A stretch of DNA of 64,000 nucleotides from Wuchereria bancrofti. Taxonomy: Eukaryota > Nematoda > Chromadorea > Rhabditida > Onchocercidae. How positions within the stretch are numbered: the stretch's first letter is position 1; each line of letters opens with the position of its first letter. The stretch lies in the NCBI GenBank assembly GCA_005281725.1, contig SSBO01000012.1, positions 12,609,153 through 12,673,152 on the forward strand, in the 5' to 3' direction. A program made the position numbers and the translations under genes. Shown one piece after another: positions 11,877 through 23,724 of the stretch. The notes under the pieces were generated by a model, which saw only the letters and a list, made by a program, of their open reading frames with translations, ran no database searches and had not been told where the DNA came from.

Positions 11877-13634
11877 CTATTTAGAAGTGTGTTTAACAAG
11901 TAGCGTATCATTCCATTTGTCAGTTACAAATGTAGCGGAACCTTTCGGTAGTACGCCAACTTTTTGTGCTAAATCAGCAAGTCGATTTGCTTGCGGAGTT
12001 TTCTGTTCATCATCAATCGTCTGCAAAATGGTTGGTCATGTTAAAAACAACCTATGGAAGAAAGGCTTCACAAAAAAATTATGTTAGATAATGCTAATCT
12101 TCTAATCAGCAAAACAAGTTAGCCTATATTAACATAGGCGTATTTGAAAATGTGGTCAAAAAATGAATACGAGTGAGTAATCTTGTAATGTTCGAGAACA
12201 TACTCTGCGTGTAACCGCTCGATATACAAGTCCATCTTCACCAACGTAAAATATTGTGAGACCATCGTACCATTTCAACTTAAACGGAGAAATCTCACTA
12301 TTTCACTACTGCACAAAACTACTGCAAAATAAACTACGAAAATAATCATAAAATCAAGGGAATACCCTCTTGATACGATAATCATATTTGAACAACATAG
12401 GATTCAACAGCGATCGTATCAATGAGATATGTTTTATACGCCATTTAATCGTACTGTTCCATCTTCTGAGATCGGCAATATATTCAAAACCTGGAACATC
12501 ATCGAGAAAGAAATTTTCATTTCATTAACTAGTCACAAAGAGCAGCCTTAAAATTACAAACAAAACCAAAAAAGTAGGCTTACTTCCATTTCTATGTGAG
12601 GAAAGCAACACATATTACACTAATCGAGCCGAAATAAATCATGAGTTTGTCTCGACTCCTGAAAAATGAAATCATACAGTGCAAGAAATGCAATTGGCTG
12701 GTCCTATTATGGGAATAATTGGACAGTGAACACAACCGGTGGTGAAATAAACTCAAAATACCAGTTATCAAGTTTAATCCTCTACTAACATCTAGTGGAT
12801 TAATTCAAAGGCATTTGTGAAAAAGGAAAAAATCAAGCTCAAGAAATGAAACTGAAATTTTCGAATTTTGATTCAACAAGAACTAATATGTGAAATATCC
12901 GCTATAAAATTTTGGTTTAAAAACTTTCGAAAGCACGCTGAAATTCCCTATCAAACATCGGTATTGCATCATCAGTACGAAAAATAACAAAATCTTATCA
13001 CAATAAAATAACTCACGTAATAGCAGACAGAAAAATCTCGTCTTTGTACAACACGTCCGGTCTGTAAAATGTATAATCCAGTCGCTCCCGAAAGAAATGT
13101 GGAGTCTGAAATGAAACATCTCATATTTTCTATATAATGTGTTAGTGTCTTCACAGCCGAACATAAATGATACAACAATATTATCTGCCTCAAAAAAGAT
13201 GATGGAGCTGAGAAGTGCTCAAGATTCCAAACAGTAAATTCAGATCATTTTAGAATTTGATGAAAATAACGGCGATTTACTACACTTCGTAATCCAAGAT
13301 GTCCAAGCTTTCAAACTGCGCAAAAGCTCTTCCGCATCTCTTCCACATACATGTGAAACTAAAAAGTAAGCAAAGAACATAAATTCTAANTTGCTTCAAA
13401 AATGCTATTCACTGTCGTCTTCCGTAACAGTGAAAACTCCGGTCCGAAATCCGGTTCACACGAAACAAAATTAAGGAAGATTGTTACCGTCATTTCTAGC
13501 CTCTTTCGTACATGTTCCAACTGAAACATTTTTGGTTCTCTGTTACCTCTTCCGTTACTATACGCACGTGAAAATAAAAAATAGGCAGTAGAGGGAGCAG
13601 CAAGAGGGAGCAAACATCGTAATGTCGTTCGCAT
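11877..13634 (-). CDS. C6orf136/DUF2358-family protein, probably mitochondrial
   Basis: Seven exons give an uninterrupted 219-residue product: 13488-13634, 13317-13358 (least certain, GTTTGA donor), 13017-13105, 12621-12658, 12366-12490, 12204-12278 and 11877-12020; all splice phases agree. The first 30 residues (MRTTLRCLLPLAAPSTAY... with scattered Arg and no acidic residues) look like a mitochondrial targeting peptide. The core carries the family pattern: FFRERLDYTFYRPDVLYKDE (residues ~66-85), TIKWRIKHISLIRSLL, then YDGLTIFYVGEDGLVYRAVT, matching what I remember of human C6orf136 (WRIRG... STFYIGSDGLIHCH). The biochemical role of this family is not established; the fold is related to NTF2/SnoaL-like domains by inference only. 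A single N at 13390 falls in the first intron. Confidence 0.65.
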
Positions 13635-14222
13635 TTGTACTGTTGTTGCTAAAGCTGCAAAGTTAAGATATAAATTCATGAGAACGTCCTAAAAACATGG
13701 TATTTCAATTAAACATATGCGAAAATTTACGTGATCTAAATTAAAAAACTCTAATCGAAAAAAAGAATAGGTGTACGCGATCCAGAAAGTCAATACTCCA
13801 TAATGCAGCAACTTTATCCCTGACATCTCGATCTCGAAAATAGCAGCGTTTTTTTGCAAATACTTCCAATTCAATGATTTATAATATGAAATCAAAACTT
13901 AAGATGATCAAAAAGGATCAATTGATCGATCGGAGAAATGAGATCTTAAGTAGAACAGTGAATGTAGAAGTTAGAAAAACTGAGCAAAGTACAAGAAAAT
14001 TCACTCCAGCAGTAGTTACCAAAAATAAATAATAATAAATAAAATAAAAAATAATGATAAGTGAGAAGTCATGACAGAATGGAAATTAACCAACATGCAT
14101 AAAACTATTCTTTCCATAGAGGAAAAAACTGATGTCTTTCTTCAGGAACCTGATAGCAAAAAATGGAAGGGAATTTAAAGAAAGGCGCTATGGTAGAAAT
14201 CAACATCCCAAGCAGGAAAAGT

Positions 14223-15242
14223 TCACTGCTGACCTTCGCCGTTTTCAGTTTTCGAAGCTCCTTCTAATTTTGATAGGGCAGATGCACCATCCTGATCATT
14301 CCGAGTTATCTTCAAAAAATTGAATTAAATTATAAATTATTTCTAAAATCCATTTCGGTAACATTCAAGAAAACAAATATTGAAATAATAGAGATATCAG
14401 GAAATGTTAGCAATATTGAAATAACAGAGATACCAGGAAATGTTCGCCTAACGGTAAGATTTCAAAATTATGTATAAGTTCCAAAAAAAGATTTCAGAGT
14501 TCAAGAAACTATTAAACTTTACAACCAATTACCGGTCGATTGTTCTTATAAATACGTCCATCTTTATCAAGGTGAATATCTAGCACTCCTTCAATGATAT
14601 CTGTTTGCTATAAAAAACTTTCACTAAATCATAATAAATTAATAACGTAGATGCATGTTTTCGTAGATGCATGACCCGAATTTCTAGATAATAACTACTT
14701 TTAACAAAAACAAAAAATTCTTAACGAAAAATCCATATCCTTAATAAAAAATGCTTTACAACTGCAAATACAGTGCAAATCATGTGTCCGCAAAAGGAAC
14801 TTTGAATTTCAAAAAACTAAACCTCAAACTTACTAGTCGATTGCATCAAACTGAAGTATAATTTGGAGAATAAAATACGTCTTATAAATTTATCTATACC
14901 TCTGAAATACAAAAATTAATTGGAGATCCACATCATCTCAATAAAAATTCGGTAGAATAATCACACTTTAAAGGAATGGATAAAAAGATGGCCAGGAAAT
15001 TATATCTTAAGAACATTTAAGGATTTTGGTAGTTTTGAGGAATAGAGCCGGATAGCATGAAATGTCAGCAAATTCCGGCATGAAATATTGGAACTTCTAA
15101 ATAAAATTTAAAATAAACCGTAAAAAAAAAATAAACGATACTTGGTGTGTTGATTAAAAATTGAGTCGCTATAAACAACATCTTTGACACACAACTTCAT
15201 AAATTTTAAAAACTGCTTTGGATTGCTCAAAAATCCCGGCAC
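14223..15242 (-). CDS. Second C6orf136/DUF2358-family gene (partial or internally deleted)
   Basis: Four exons with matching phases: 15142-15242, 14834-14901, 14533-14600 and 14223-14309. The product includes VPGFLSNPKQF, LCVKDVVYSDSIFNQHTKGI, then GVLDIHLDKDGRIYK, and ends after a polar tail (SKTENGEGQQ). It is a paralogue of the gene immediately downstream on the same strand (11877-13634): the first exon corresponds to FFRERLDYTFYRPDV..., the third to IFYVGEDGLVYR. The exon corresponding to the central TIKWRIKHISL segment, about 50 residues, is missing: the 233 bases between exons 2 and 3 contain no open frame resembling it. The 5' end and start codon were not found. It may be a degenerating copy or carry a reduced domain. 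Confidence 0.5.
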
Positions 15243-15614
15243 CTAAAACATATCCAGTTTGCACTACTTCATTCCATGTTCCTACGAAATGCAACTCAAA
15301 CATGTTAATGAATAATATTAAGATTTGTTCACCCATCATAAAGTACCAATAGGCTGCTATTCTAACAGTTTAAAATCAGACGTTTAGAAAGAAACTTTCT
15401 TAGTAAACGAAAATTCTTTTTTTGAAATTTATTTGCTTTAATATAGTACTGGAGGTACTGATACCAGTGAACAACTTCGTCGAAAAACAATGACCTGAAG
15501 CAGTGCTGATGAATGGAATAAATGGTTGCTCTTTGATAGCAGTACTTCATCCTACTAAGCAACTTTATTTACCCCAGATACTGAAGGACCACCCAGATTT
15601 CCCTAAACCTTCAG

Positions 15615-15810
15615 AGAAACACAGCACCAATTTAAAACAGCAACCATCTCTCTCGCACCCTCTCATCAAGCGGTATTCACCACCAAAGCAGCAGGAATCA
15701 AAGGAGCTCTGAATGAAATTATGGGAATCTCTCAGTCTGTAACCATTTGCAACATTCTGAAGGAAAGAGTGAATGATAGATGGGATGAAATTATTTGCAT
15801 ATTCTTGTAA
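15615..15810 (+). CDS. Unrecognised terminal exon
   Basis: After a fair acceptor (AACCTTCAG) a 65-codon frame runs to TAA at 15808. It includes TATISLAPSHQAVFTTKAAG, LNEIMGISQSVTICNIL and DRWDEIICIF, with normal residue usage and relatively GC-rich codons. A different forward frame across the same bases is also open (15503-15712), so the exon assignment is not certain. No family is recognised and no upstream exon was identified. Confidence 0.35.
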
Positions 15811-17243
15811 TATTTACTTTATTTTGTGCATTTTTTTTCATATTCGATTGTTAAGAGTATCATTCTAATTACTACTTTTAATTAATCCCATTTTGCAAAG
15901 TTAAGTTAATACTTGAAAATTTCTTATATAGCTTATAACTAAATTACTCCTTAATATTTCATAAAGCGTACAATTAAATGCTTAAATCAATTACGTATCT
16001 TTTATTTATTGCATAGTTACTCTCATATAGAATTACAAGTAATGATGAAGAAAAAAGTTCTAAATTTTGTTTCCAGTAACTGCTGATTTCTTAAAAAAGA
16101 AAAAAACGAAGTGTTTCTTTTTTCATCCTCCTTTTTTAATGACCCGATTCAATTTACGCTAAAGAAATATTGGATACTTTTTTTTATCCGATAGTTTAGT
16201 GTAATCATGATTCACTGTTTTTTGATGATGTTCTTTGTACACCACTGAATAAACATTGTAATTAAAATATATATTATCAAATAAAACAATGTCGAATTCA
16301 CCCTCAAATTCCATTGAAAACATCTCCTGCAAGTTGTTATTACTAGTGACAGCATTTCCTTCAGATATTCCAAATGTCTTTCAACGAAAACTTTACTTTT
16401 ACATCGAATGTCAACTACGGAAAGTAGCTGGCATAGAGAATATGTGACGACAATTATCGGAAAAGGATTTGCATAATGCTTTTGCGATTGATTTCAGTAT
16501 TGTCTTTTGTATCGGAATTTTTTTCAAATATATTGTAGAAATTATAGTAGAACCAATGTGAAAAAAAAGTAAGTCACGATGAGTAGATGACAGAAAAAGC
16601 AGAGCAAAACAGAACGGTTAATGAATGACCACACCTTTTCATATGTTGATATTTTCATATGTTTTAATGAAATTTTTATATGTCTTAATGAAAACTTTTG
16701 TTTTGTATAACAACTATTAGAAGTATGATATTAGAAAGGGAATTTGCATAATATTTCTGCGATGAAATTCGTTTCAGTCTTTTCTTTAGCAGTAAAATTT
16801 TCTACAGTTTGTTTTCTGCAATTCGCTTTTTTTCTTCCTTATGAATCTTTCGATGCAATGTTTTCACATACTTCAAATCAACTTTAAAAGCTTTGTCGTA
16901 GTTCCTATAATTCTATTGTACAAGAATAATGAAAATAAGTGCAGTACTGATTCATATCAACAAAGATTGCTTATGTATTCTGCATCAACACTTTGCACTT
17001 CATTCATTTTTTCAATATATAATCATTGTGACTTAAAAAAGCACTCAACCAAACTGTTCGATTAAATCCACAAAATTCTAATCCGAAAAGTTGTAACCTT
17101 GTAGAAGAACAGAAATAAACAACAATTTCATTTTTCTATTGCAATTACTTCACAAATATTTGGGATATATTTGTTTGGGATATGTTTGAAAAGCCCCTAA
17201 TTTAAATTAAAGAAGTCAATGAGGAAATTTTATCGATTAAATT
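15811..17243. other. AT-rich non-coding DNA
   Basis: No supported gene, repeat family or RNA signal seen. Confidence 0.5.
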
Positions 17244-17852
17244 TGTTAGAATTTATAGGCTTCAAAACTGGAATAATCAAAATGTATTGAAAGTTATTTT
17301 TGAATTCCTACGTAATTAATTTTCGCCAGTTTTTCGTTGGTTGTAACCTAATTTATTTGTGGAACATTTAAACGTATGTTAGAATTGGAGAAATCATTCC
17401 AATTAGGGTTATTTCGTGGGTTCATATTATGAACAATGATTGTTTTAAAGATTGTTGGTTCAACTTCAAATTATTTATTATTATTATTTATTTATTATTA
17501 TTATTAATATTATTTGTTATCACTATTATTATCATTATTATTATTACTAATTACTATTATCATTATTTTTTTTTACTAGTAAGAAAATCAATCCTTTGGT
17601 AACTCTAAAGTATGCACAAAGTTTAATTAAACTATTCTTCAATAAGCAGTGGGGGAGGATTAGAAATGAATGTTTTGGGGAATTTTTAGCAACAGCTGAA
17701 GTTTATAATATTAAAATAATTTAGCACTCTCTACTTGATATTAAGAAAAATGTTTAAATTCAATAAAAAATTGCTTCTTGTTCGCTCCAATTTAGCTCTC
17801 ACAGAATTCTGGTGCTATTGAAAATCAAACGATAAATGATCATTTCATTAGT
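17244..17852. repeat. Direct copy of 18990-19598
   Basis: Identical to 18990-19598 and the reverse complement of 18381-18989. It contains an ATT-type trinucleotide-rich tract (17470-17575) and ends at an N (17853). Confidence 0.85.
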
Positions 17853-17870
17853 NCAATATAAGGTCTAAGG

Positions 17871-18062
17871 TTAGCAATTGCCTTCTAAACATGCAACAGC
17901 AAAACGATTCGTTATTTGAGGTTCGTTATCTTTGACAGATAACCCGAATGAACCAAGTCCTTCAAATTTTGCCTTTGTTTCTTTCGCTGGAATCCATTTA
18001 TTATCTATTTTCTTCCACGTTTTAATGATCCAATGTTTTTCATCATAATTTTCACCTTTGAT
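17871..18062 (-). CDS. Inverted copy of unrecognised C-terminal exon
   Basis: Exact reverse complement of the exon at 19917-20108; described there. It exists because of the palindrome and probably does not represent a separate gene. Confidence 0.4.
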   Translation of the reverse strand: MKGENYDEKHWIIKTWKKIDNKWIPAKETKAKFEGLGSFGLSVKDNEPQITNRFAVACLEGNC

Positions 18063-19916
18063 CTGAAGAAAATTTCAAATATAACTTCGTATTTTATTGC
18101 ATGAACTCTAACTTTCCAAAAAAAGCTATGAATTTTTGAATTGTATTAATGTGAAGCATAAATGCTAATTAAACATAGATAAAAGAAGTTATACTATTTT
18201 ACACAGTTTGAATTTGAAATAGTTTATCCGTTTTTGACTGCATTTTAACCTTAATTTTACATGATGTTATTGACAGAATGCAATTAGCCAAGGTCAATGA
18301 GTACCACATCCTGCAATTACTCCTATATCACAAATCATGAGTTCCTTTTTTGGCTTTTTTTGTTTTTTTAAATTGAATTTACTAATGAAATGATCATTTA
18401 TCGTTTGATTTTCAATAGCACCAGAATTCTGTGAGAGCTAAATTGGAGCGAACAAGAAGCAATTTTTTATTGAATTTAAACATTTTTCTTAATATCAAGT
18501 AGAGAGTGCTAAATTATTTTAATATTATAAACTTCAGCTGTTGCTAAAAATTCCCCAAAACATTCATTTCTAATCCTCCCCCACTGCTTATTGAAGAATA
18601 GTTTAATTAAACTTTGTGCATACTTTAGAGTTACCAAAGGATTGATTTTCTTACTAGTAAAAAAAAATAATGATAATAGTAATTAGTAATAATAATAATG
18701 ATAATAATAGTGATAACAAATAATATTAATAATAATAATAAATAAATAATAATAATAAATAATTTGAAGTTGAACCAACAATCTTTAAAACAATCATTGT
18801 TCATAATATGAACCCACGAAATAACCCTAATTGGAATGATTTCTCCAATTCTAACATACGTTTAAATGTTCCACAAATAAATTAGGTTACAACCAACGAA
18901 AAACTGGCGAAAATTAATTACGTAGGAATTCAAAAATAACTTTCAATACATTTTGATTATTCCAGTTTTGAAGCCTATAAATTCTAACATGTTAGAATTT
19001 ATAGGCTTCAAAACTGGAATAATCAAAATGTATTGAAAGTTATTTTTGAATTCCTACGTAATTAATTTTCGCCAGTTTTTCGTTGGTTGTAACCTAATTT
19101 ATTTGTGGAACATTTAAACGTATGTTAGAATTGGAGAAATCATTCCAATTAGGGTTATTTCGTGGGTTCATATTATGAACAATGATTGTTTTAAAGATTG
19201 TTGGTTCAACTTCAAATTATTTATTATTATTATTTATTTATTATTATTATTAATATTATTTGTTATCACTATTATTATCATTATTATTATTACTAATTAC
19301 TATTATCATTATTTTTTTTTACTAGTAAGAAAATCAATCCTTTGGTAACTCTAAAGTATGCACAAAGTTTAATTAAACTATTCTTCAATAAGCAGTGGGG
19401 GAGGATTAGAAATGAATGTTTTGGGGAATTTTTAGCAACAGCTGAAGTTTATAATATTAAAATAATTTAGCACTCTCTACTTGATATTAAGAAAAATGTT
19501 TAAATTCAATAAAAAATTGCTTCTTGTTCGCTCCAATTTAGCTCTCACAGAATTCTGGTGCTATTGAAAATCAAACGATAAATGATCATTTCATTAGTAA
19601 ATTCAATTTAAAAAAACAAAAAAAGCCAAAAAAGGAACTCATGATTTGTGATATAGGAGTAATTGCAGGATGTGGTACTCATTGACCTTGGCTAATTGCA
19701 TTCTGTCAATAACATCATGTAAAATTAAGGTTAAAATGCAGTCAAAAACGGATAAACTATTTCAAATTCAAACTGTGTAAAATAGTATAACTTCTTTTAT
19801 CTATGTTTAATTAGCATTTATGCTTCACATTAATACAATTCAAAAATTCATAGCTTTTTTTGGAAAGTTAGAGTTCATGCAATAAAATACGAAGTTATAT
19901 TTGAAATTTTCTTCAG

Positions 19917-20108
19917 ATCAAAGGTGAAAATTATGATGAAAAACATTGGATCATTAAAACGTGGAAGAAAATAGATAATAAATGGATTCCAGCGAAAGAA
20001 ACAAAGGCAAAATTTGAAGGACTTGGTTCATTCGGGTTATCTGTCAAAGATAACGAACCTCAAATAACGAATCGTTTTGCTGTTGCATGTTTAGAAGGCA
20101 ATTGCTAA
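19917..20108 (+). CDS. Unrecognised C-terminal exon (copy 1)
   Basis: A strong acceptor (AATTTTCTTCAG) is followed by a 63-codon frame ending in TAA at 20106. Key parts: IKGENYDEKHWIIKTWKKID, KWIPAKETKAKFEGLGSFG and a tail ...RFAVACLEGNC with two cysteines. The frame is open from the acceptor and the GC content is higher than the surroundings, so it is very likely a real terminal exon. I do not recognise the family. No upstream exon is visible because the copies run into the palindrome junction. A single true locus is likely, given the repeated contigs. Confidence 0.5.
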   Translation: MKGENYDEKHWIIKTWKKIDNKWIPAKETKAKFEGLGSFGLSVKDNEPQITNRFAVACLEGNC

Positions 20109-21407
20109 CCTTAGACCTTATATTGCTGAATTTGAAATTAAAAAAATGAAGAGAACAAATGGATTGTTTATCATATGAGAATTATATTTTGCATAACTTT
20201 ATTAATTTTTCATACAACGAATTATACTGCTTTTGCTAAAATGCTGGCAGATGGAATTTAAAAAAATTTTATTTCATTTTGATGTTAATTTCAAAATTTA
20301 AGTTTTTTTTATTATGCTTGTTGCACTTGTTCACATTTATTTTGATACTTTCATGAGATTGGCATCTTCTGAAAATAAAATAACTTTGCTGTCAGAATTA
20401 ATCCCAATTATGAAATCCTTATCACGGATTTACTGTTTCTAGTGCAGTATTTAATTCACGTGACAAAGGAAAACTGGAGAGTTGCGCTGTTTCTTTCCAC
20501 TGATAACCTTTTTTTGTGACCTTCTGTCGTACAAAAAGTAAATCCAGGCGATTTAAGTGTTAGATTTTGCTGTCAAAAAACCAATGATGAGAAATTGTAA
20601 TCTTTATTTTAATTTTTATCGTTTAAGATTTAAACTTAAGAAGAAAAAAAAACTGTACGACATCNATGAACAATGATTGTTTTAAAGATTGTTGGTTCAA
20701 CTTCAAATTATTTATTATTATTATTTATTTATTATTATTATTAATATTATTTGTTATCACTATTATTATCATTATTATTATTACTAATTACTATTATCAT
20801 TATTTTTTTTTACTAGTAAGAAAATCAATCCTTTGGTAACTCTAAAGTATGCACAAAGTTTAATTAAACTATTCTTCAATAAGCAGTGGGGGAGGATTAG
20901 AAATGAATGTTTTGGGGAATTTTTAGCAACAGCTGAAGTTTATAATATTAAAATAATTTAGCACTCTCTACTTGATATTAAGAAAAATGTTTAAATTCAA
21001 TAAAAAATTGCTTCTTGTTCGCTCCAATTTAGCTCTCACAGAATTCTGGTGCTATTGAAAATCAAACGATAAATGATCATTTCATTAGTAAATTCAATTT
21101 AAAAAAACAAAAAAAGCCAAAAAAGGAACTCATGATTTGTGATATAGGAGTAATTGCAGGATGTGGTACTCATTGACCTTGGCTAATTGCATTCTGTCAA
21201 TAACATCATGTAAAATTAAGGTTAAAATGCAGTCAAAAACGGATAAACTATTTCAAATTCAAACTGTGTAAAATAGTATAACTTCTTTTATCTATGTTTA
21301 ATTAGCATTTATGCTTCACATTAATACAATTCAAAAATTCATAGCTTTTTTTGGAAAGTTAGAGTTCATGCAATAAAATACGAAGTTATATTTGAAATTT
21401 TCTTCAG

Positions 21408-21599
21408 ATCAAAGGTGAAAATTATGATGAAAAACATTGGATCATTAAAACGTGGAAGAAAATAGATAATAAATGGATTCCAGCGAAAGAAACAAAGGCA
21501 AAATTTGAAGGACTTGGTTCATTCGGGTTATCTGTCAAAGATAACGAACCTCAAATAACGAATCGTTTTGCTGTTGCATGTTTAGAAGGCAATTGCTAA
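21408..21599 (+). CDS. Unrecognised C-terminal exon (copy 2)
   Basis: Exact copy of 19917-20108 in the next contig. This contig continues into 22.2-23.8 kb, so it is probably the version that places the locus relative to the downstream sequence. Confidence 0.45.
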   Translation: MKGENYDEKHWIIKTWKKIDNKWIPAKETKAKFEGLGSFGLSVKDNEPQITNRFAVACLEGNC

Positions 21600-23644
21600 C
21601 CTTAGACCTTATATTGCTGAATTTGAAATTAAAAAAATGAAGAGAACAAATGGATTGTTTATCATATGAGAATTATATTTTGCATAACTTTATTAATTTT
21701 TCATACAACGAATTATACTGCTTTTGCTAAAATGCTGGCAGATGGAATTTAAAAAAATTTTATTTCATTTTGATGTTAATTTCAAAATTTAAGTTTTTTT
21801 TATTATGCTTGTTGCACTTGTTCACATTTATTTTGATACTTTCATGAGATTGGCATCTTCTGAAAATAAAATAACTTTGCTGTCAGAATTAATCCCAATT
21901 ATGAAATCCTTATCACGGATTTACTGTTTCTAGTGCAGTATTTAATTCACGTGACAAAGGAAAACTGGAGAGTTGCGCTGTTTCTTTCCACTGATAACCT
22001 TTTTTTGTGACCTTCTGTCGTACAAAAAGTAAATCCAGGCGATTTAAGTGTTAGATTTTGCTGTCAAAAAACCAATGATGAGAAATTGTAATCTTTATTT
22101 TAATTTTTATCGTTTAAGATTTAAACTTAAGAAGAAAAAAAAACTGTACGACATCAATTCCACTCAAATTTTCTTGCATTTTCCCTTCCTTTGATTGAAT
22201 ATTATTAAAATGCTATTTAATAAATTAAATATTTTTGCAATTGAATCTCTCAGTTCATACTTTCTTTTTCTATATTTCCTTAATATATGCATTTACGACT
22301 CTTTTTTTTGATGTGAAGTGTTACTTAATTCTTTGACTTATTTGGTTTTGTTTTCATTAGCTGTTCTTAAAACAAAATTTGCTCTTACACATAACATAGC
22401 AAGTAATCACGTTATCGGAAGGTATTTCATGTCTTGAAATGAACTTGAAAAATGACATCATTATAAACAATGCATGTAAATGATGCTGAATCTCTTCATC
22501 TGTTCATCAAATCATTTGTTACCACTAGTTGAAAGATCATGACCCAGAACCTCTCGTTACTTGAGGATCTAGGAAAAAGCAAATAAAAATGTCAGTTGTG
22601 TTCGAAATAAATTTATTTTGCCAATGAATTTTAACTTTATTAGCACTTAATTTCAACCAGATTTAATTTATTTCTTTGTTTCACTTACAAAAATTAATGT
22701 TAATTGCAAATTTTTATAACGATCCATGCTTAGATTAATAGATGAAGTTAACTTCAATATCAAAATTAAATTCGAAACAGTAACTATTAACATTTATTTT
22801 TAAACATCGTTGTTTTAATTTAAAAAAGTGAATTTTGACCCTTAAATTTTCACTTATAAATTTAAGCATTGTTGTGAAAATATTACAGTTAGCGTCATTT
22901 TTTATAATTTAAACAAAAAAATTCAAATACGGTTAAGTACTAGTAAGGTTGCAAAATTAAAATTTACCAACAAAATAAATTTATCCCGAACTTAATTGAC
23001 ATTTTCATCAGATATGATCTGTTCAACAACGACATCTCGATAACTGAAAAAAAATCTTTAAAAACTTCACTTTACACAAAAACAATTTAGAAAAATTTTA
23101 AAATAAGTATAGATAACTGCTATTTTTCATCCAATTTTGGCATTGAAATTAATTTAACTTATTAATTTAAGCATGGATCGTTGTGAAAATCTTACAGTCA
23201 GCAACATTTTTAATTTAAACAATGAAACAAATTTAGATCTGGTTAAAATGAAGTTTGAAAAGTTAGGGTTTGAGAAAAAGTTTGAAAAATCAAAATCCAC
23301 CAACAAAATAAATTTGTTTTGAAGTTAATTGACATTTTCATTTGTAACTGTATTCTTATCAGACATGACCTACTCACATTATTAATGATTAAAAGTAAGA
23401 TGCAACAATTGAGGAAAATGCTAAGTGTTAACAATAAGAAAAATGTTTTTTTTCCTTTTTTGTTCTTGATTTCTGATTTCTATCTCTTTTATTAGATTAG
23501 ACTAAATTTCTATCACCAATTGCTTTTAGATTTTTTTCTAATGTCAGATACAATTCTTCTTTGATTTCTTAAATTTCAACAGTCTAAAAAATGATTCTCA
23601 TATAGCTTCGTTTTGTTGTTATTTACAATTTTAATACATTATAG

Positions 23645-23724
23645 CTTAATGAAAGGTGCCAATCAACAATGGGATTATCCAGATGGATGGGCATCAATAA
23701 ATCATATGATCATTGAAGGATAAC
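23645..23724 (+). pseudogene. Lone trehalase-like exon with in-frame stop
   Basis: After an acceptor (TTATAG) the frame reads LMKGANQQWDYPDGWASINH then MIIEG and a TAA at 23721, directly before a good donor (C|GTAAGT). QWDYPDGWAS matches trehalase signature 2 (Q-W-D-x-P-x-G-W-A-P, last Pro replaced by Ser). Glycoside hydrolase family 37 trehalases split trehalose into glucose. In family members the segment continues EGL/EGLR, so TAA sits where TTA (Leu) would be expected. No other trehalase exon is visible within 2 kb on either side. It is either a relic exon, a truncated gene, or a base-call error shared by both contig copies. Confidence 0.6.

Larger units (their letters stand above)
17854..20125. 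repeat. Perfect 2.27 kb palindrome (inverted duplication)
   Basis: 17854-18989 is the reverse complement of 18990-20125, meeting without a spacer at the 8-base palindrome AACATGTT (18986-18993). Arms are 1136 bases and appear identical. Together with 17244-17852 and 20666-22155 the same locus occurs four times in part. A spacer-less exact inverted repeat ending at an N is typical of a fold-back chimera from genome amplification or of assembly joining of a contig to its own complement. Confidence 0.85.
19175..22155. repeat. 1.49 kb direct copy around a single N (20665)
   Basis: 19175-20664 equals 20666-22155 (offset 1491). Another contig overlap of the same locus. The segment 20109-20664 downstream of the exon is AT-rich with no further gene. 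Confidence 0.85.

Noticed and set aside
15252..15310. Minus-strand frame MFELHFVGTWNEVVQTGY... running into the DUF2358 exon in another frame
   Set aside because: It overlaps the conserved exon out of frame and resembles no family; the family-matching frame starts after the TTTTAG acceptor at 15243.
17470..17575. ATT-rich block as a CRISPR-like or minisatellite array
   Set aside because: No regular unit with spacers; it is a simple trinucleotide-type tract repeated with its contig.
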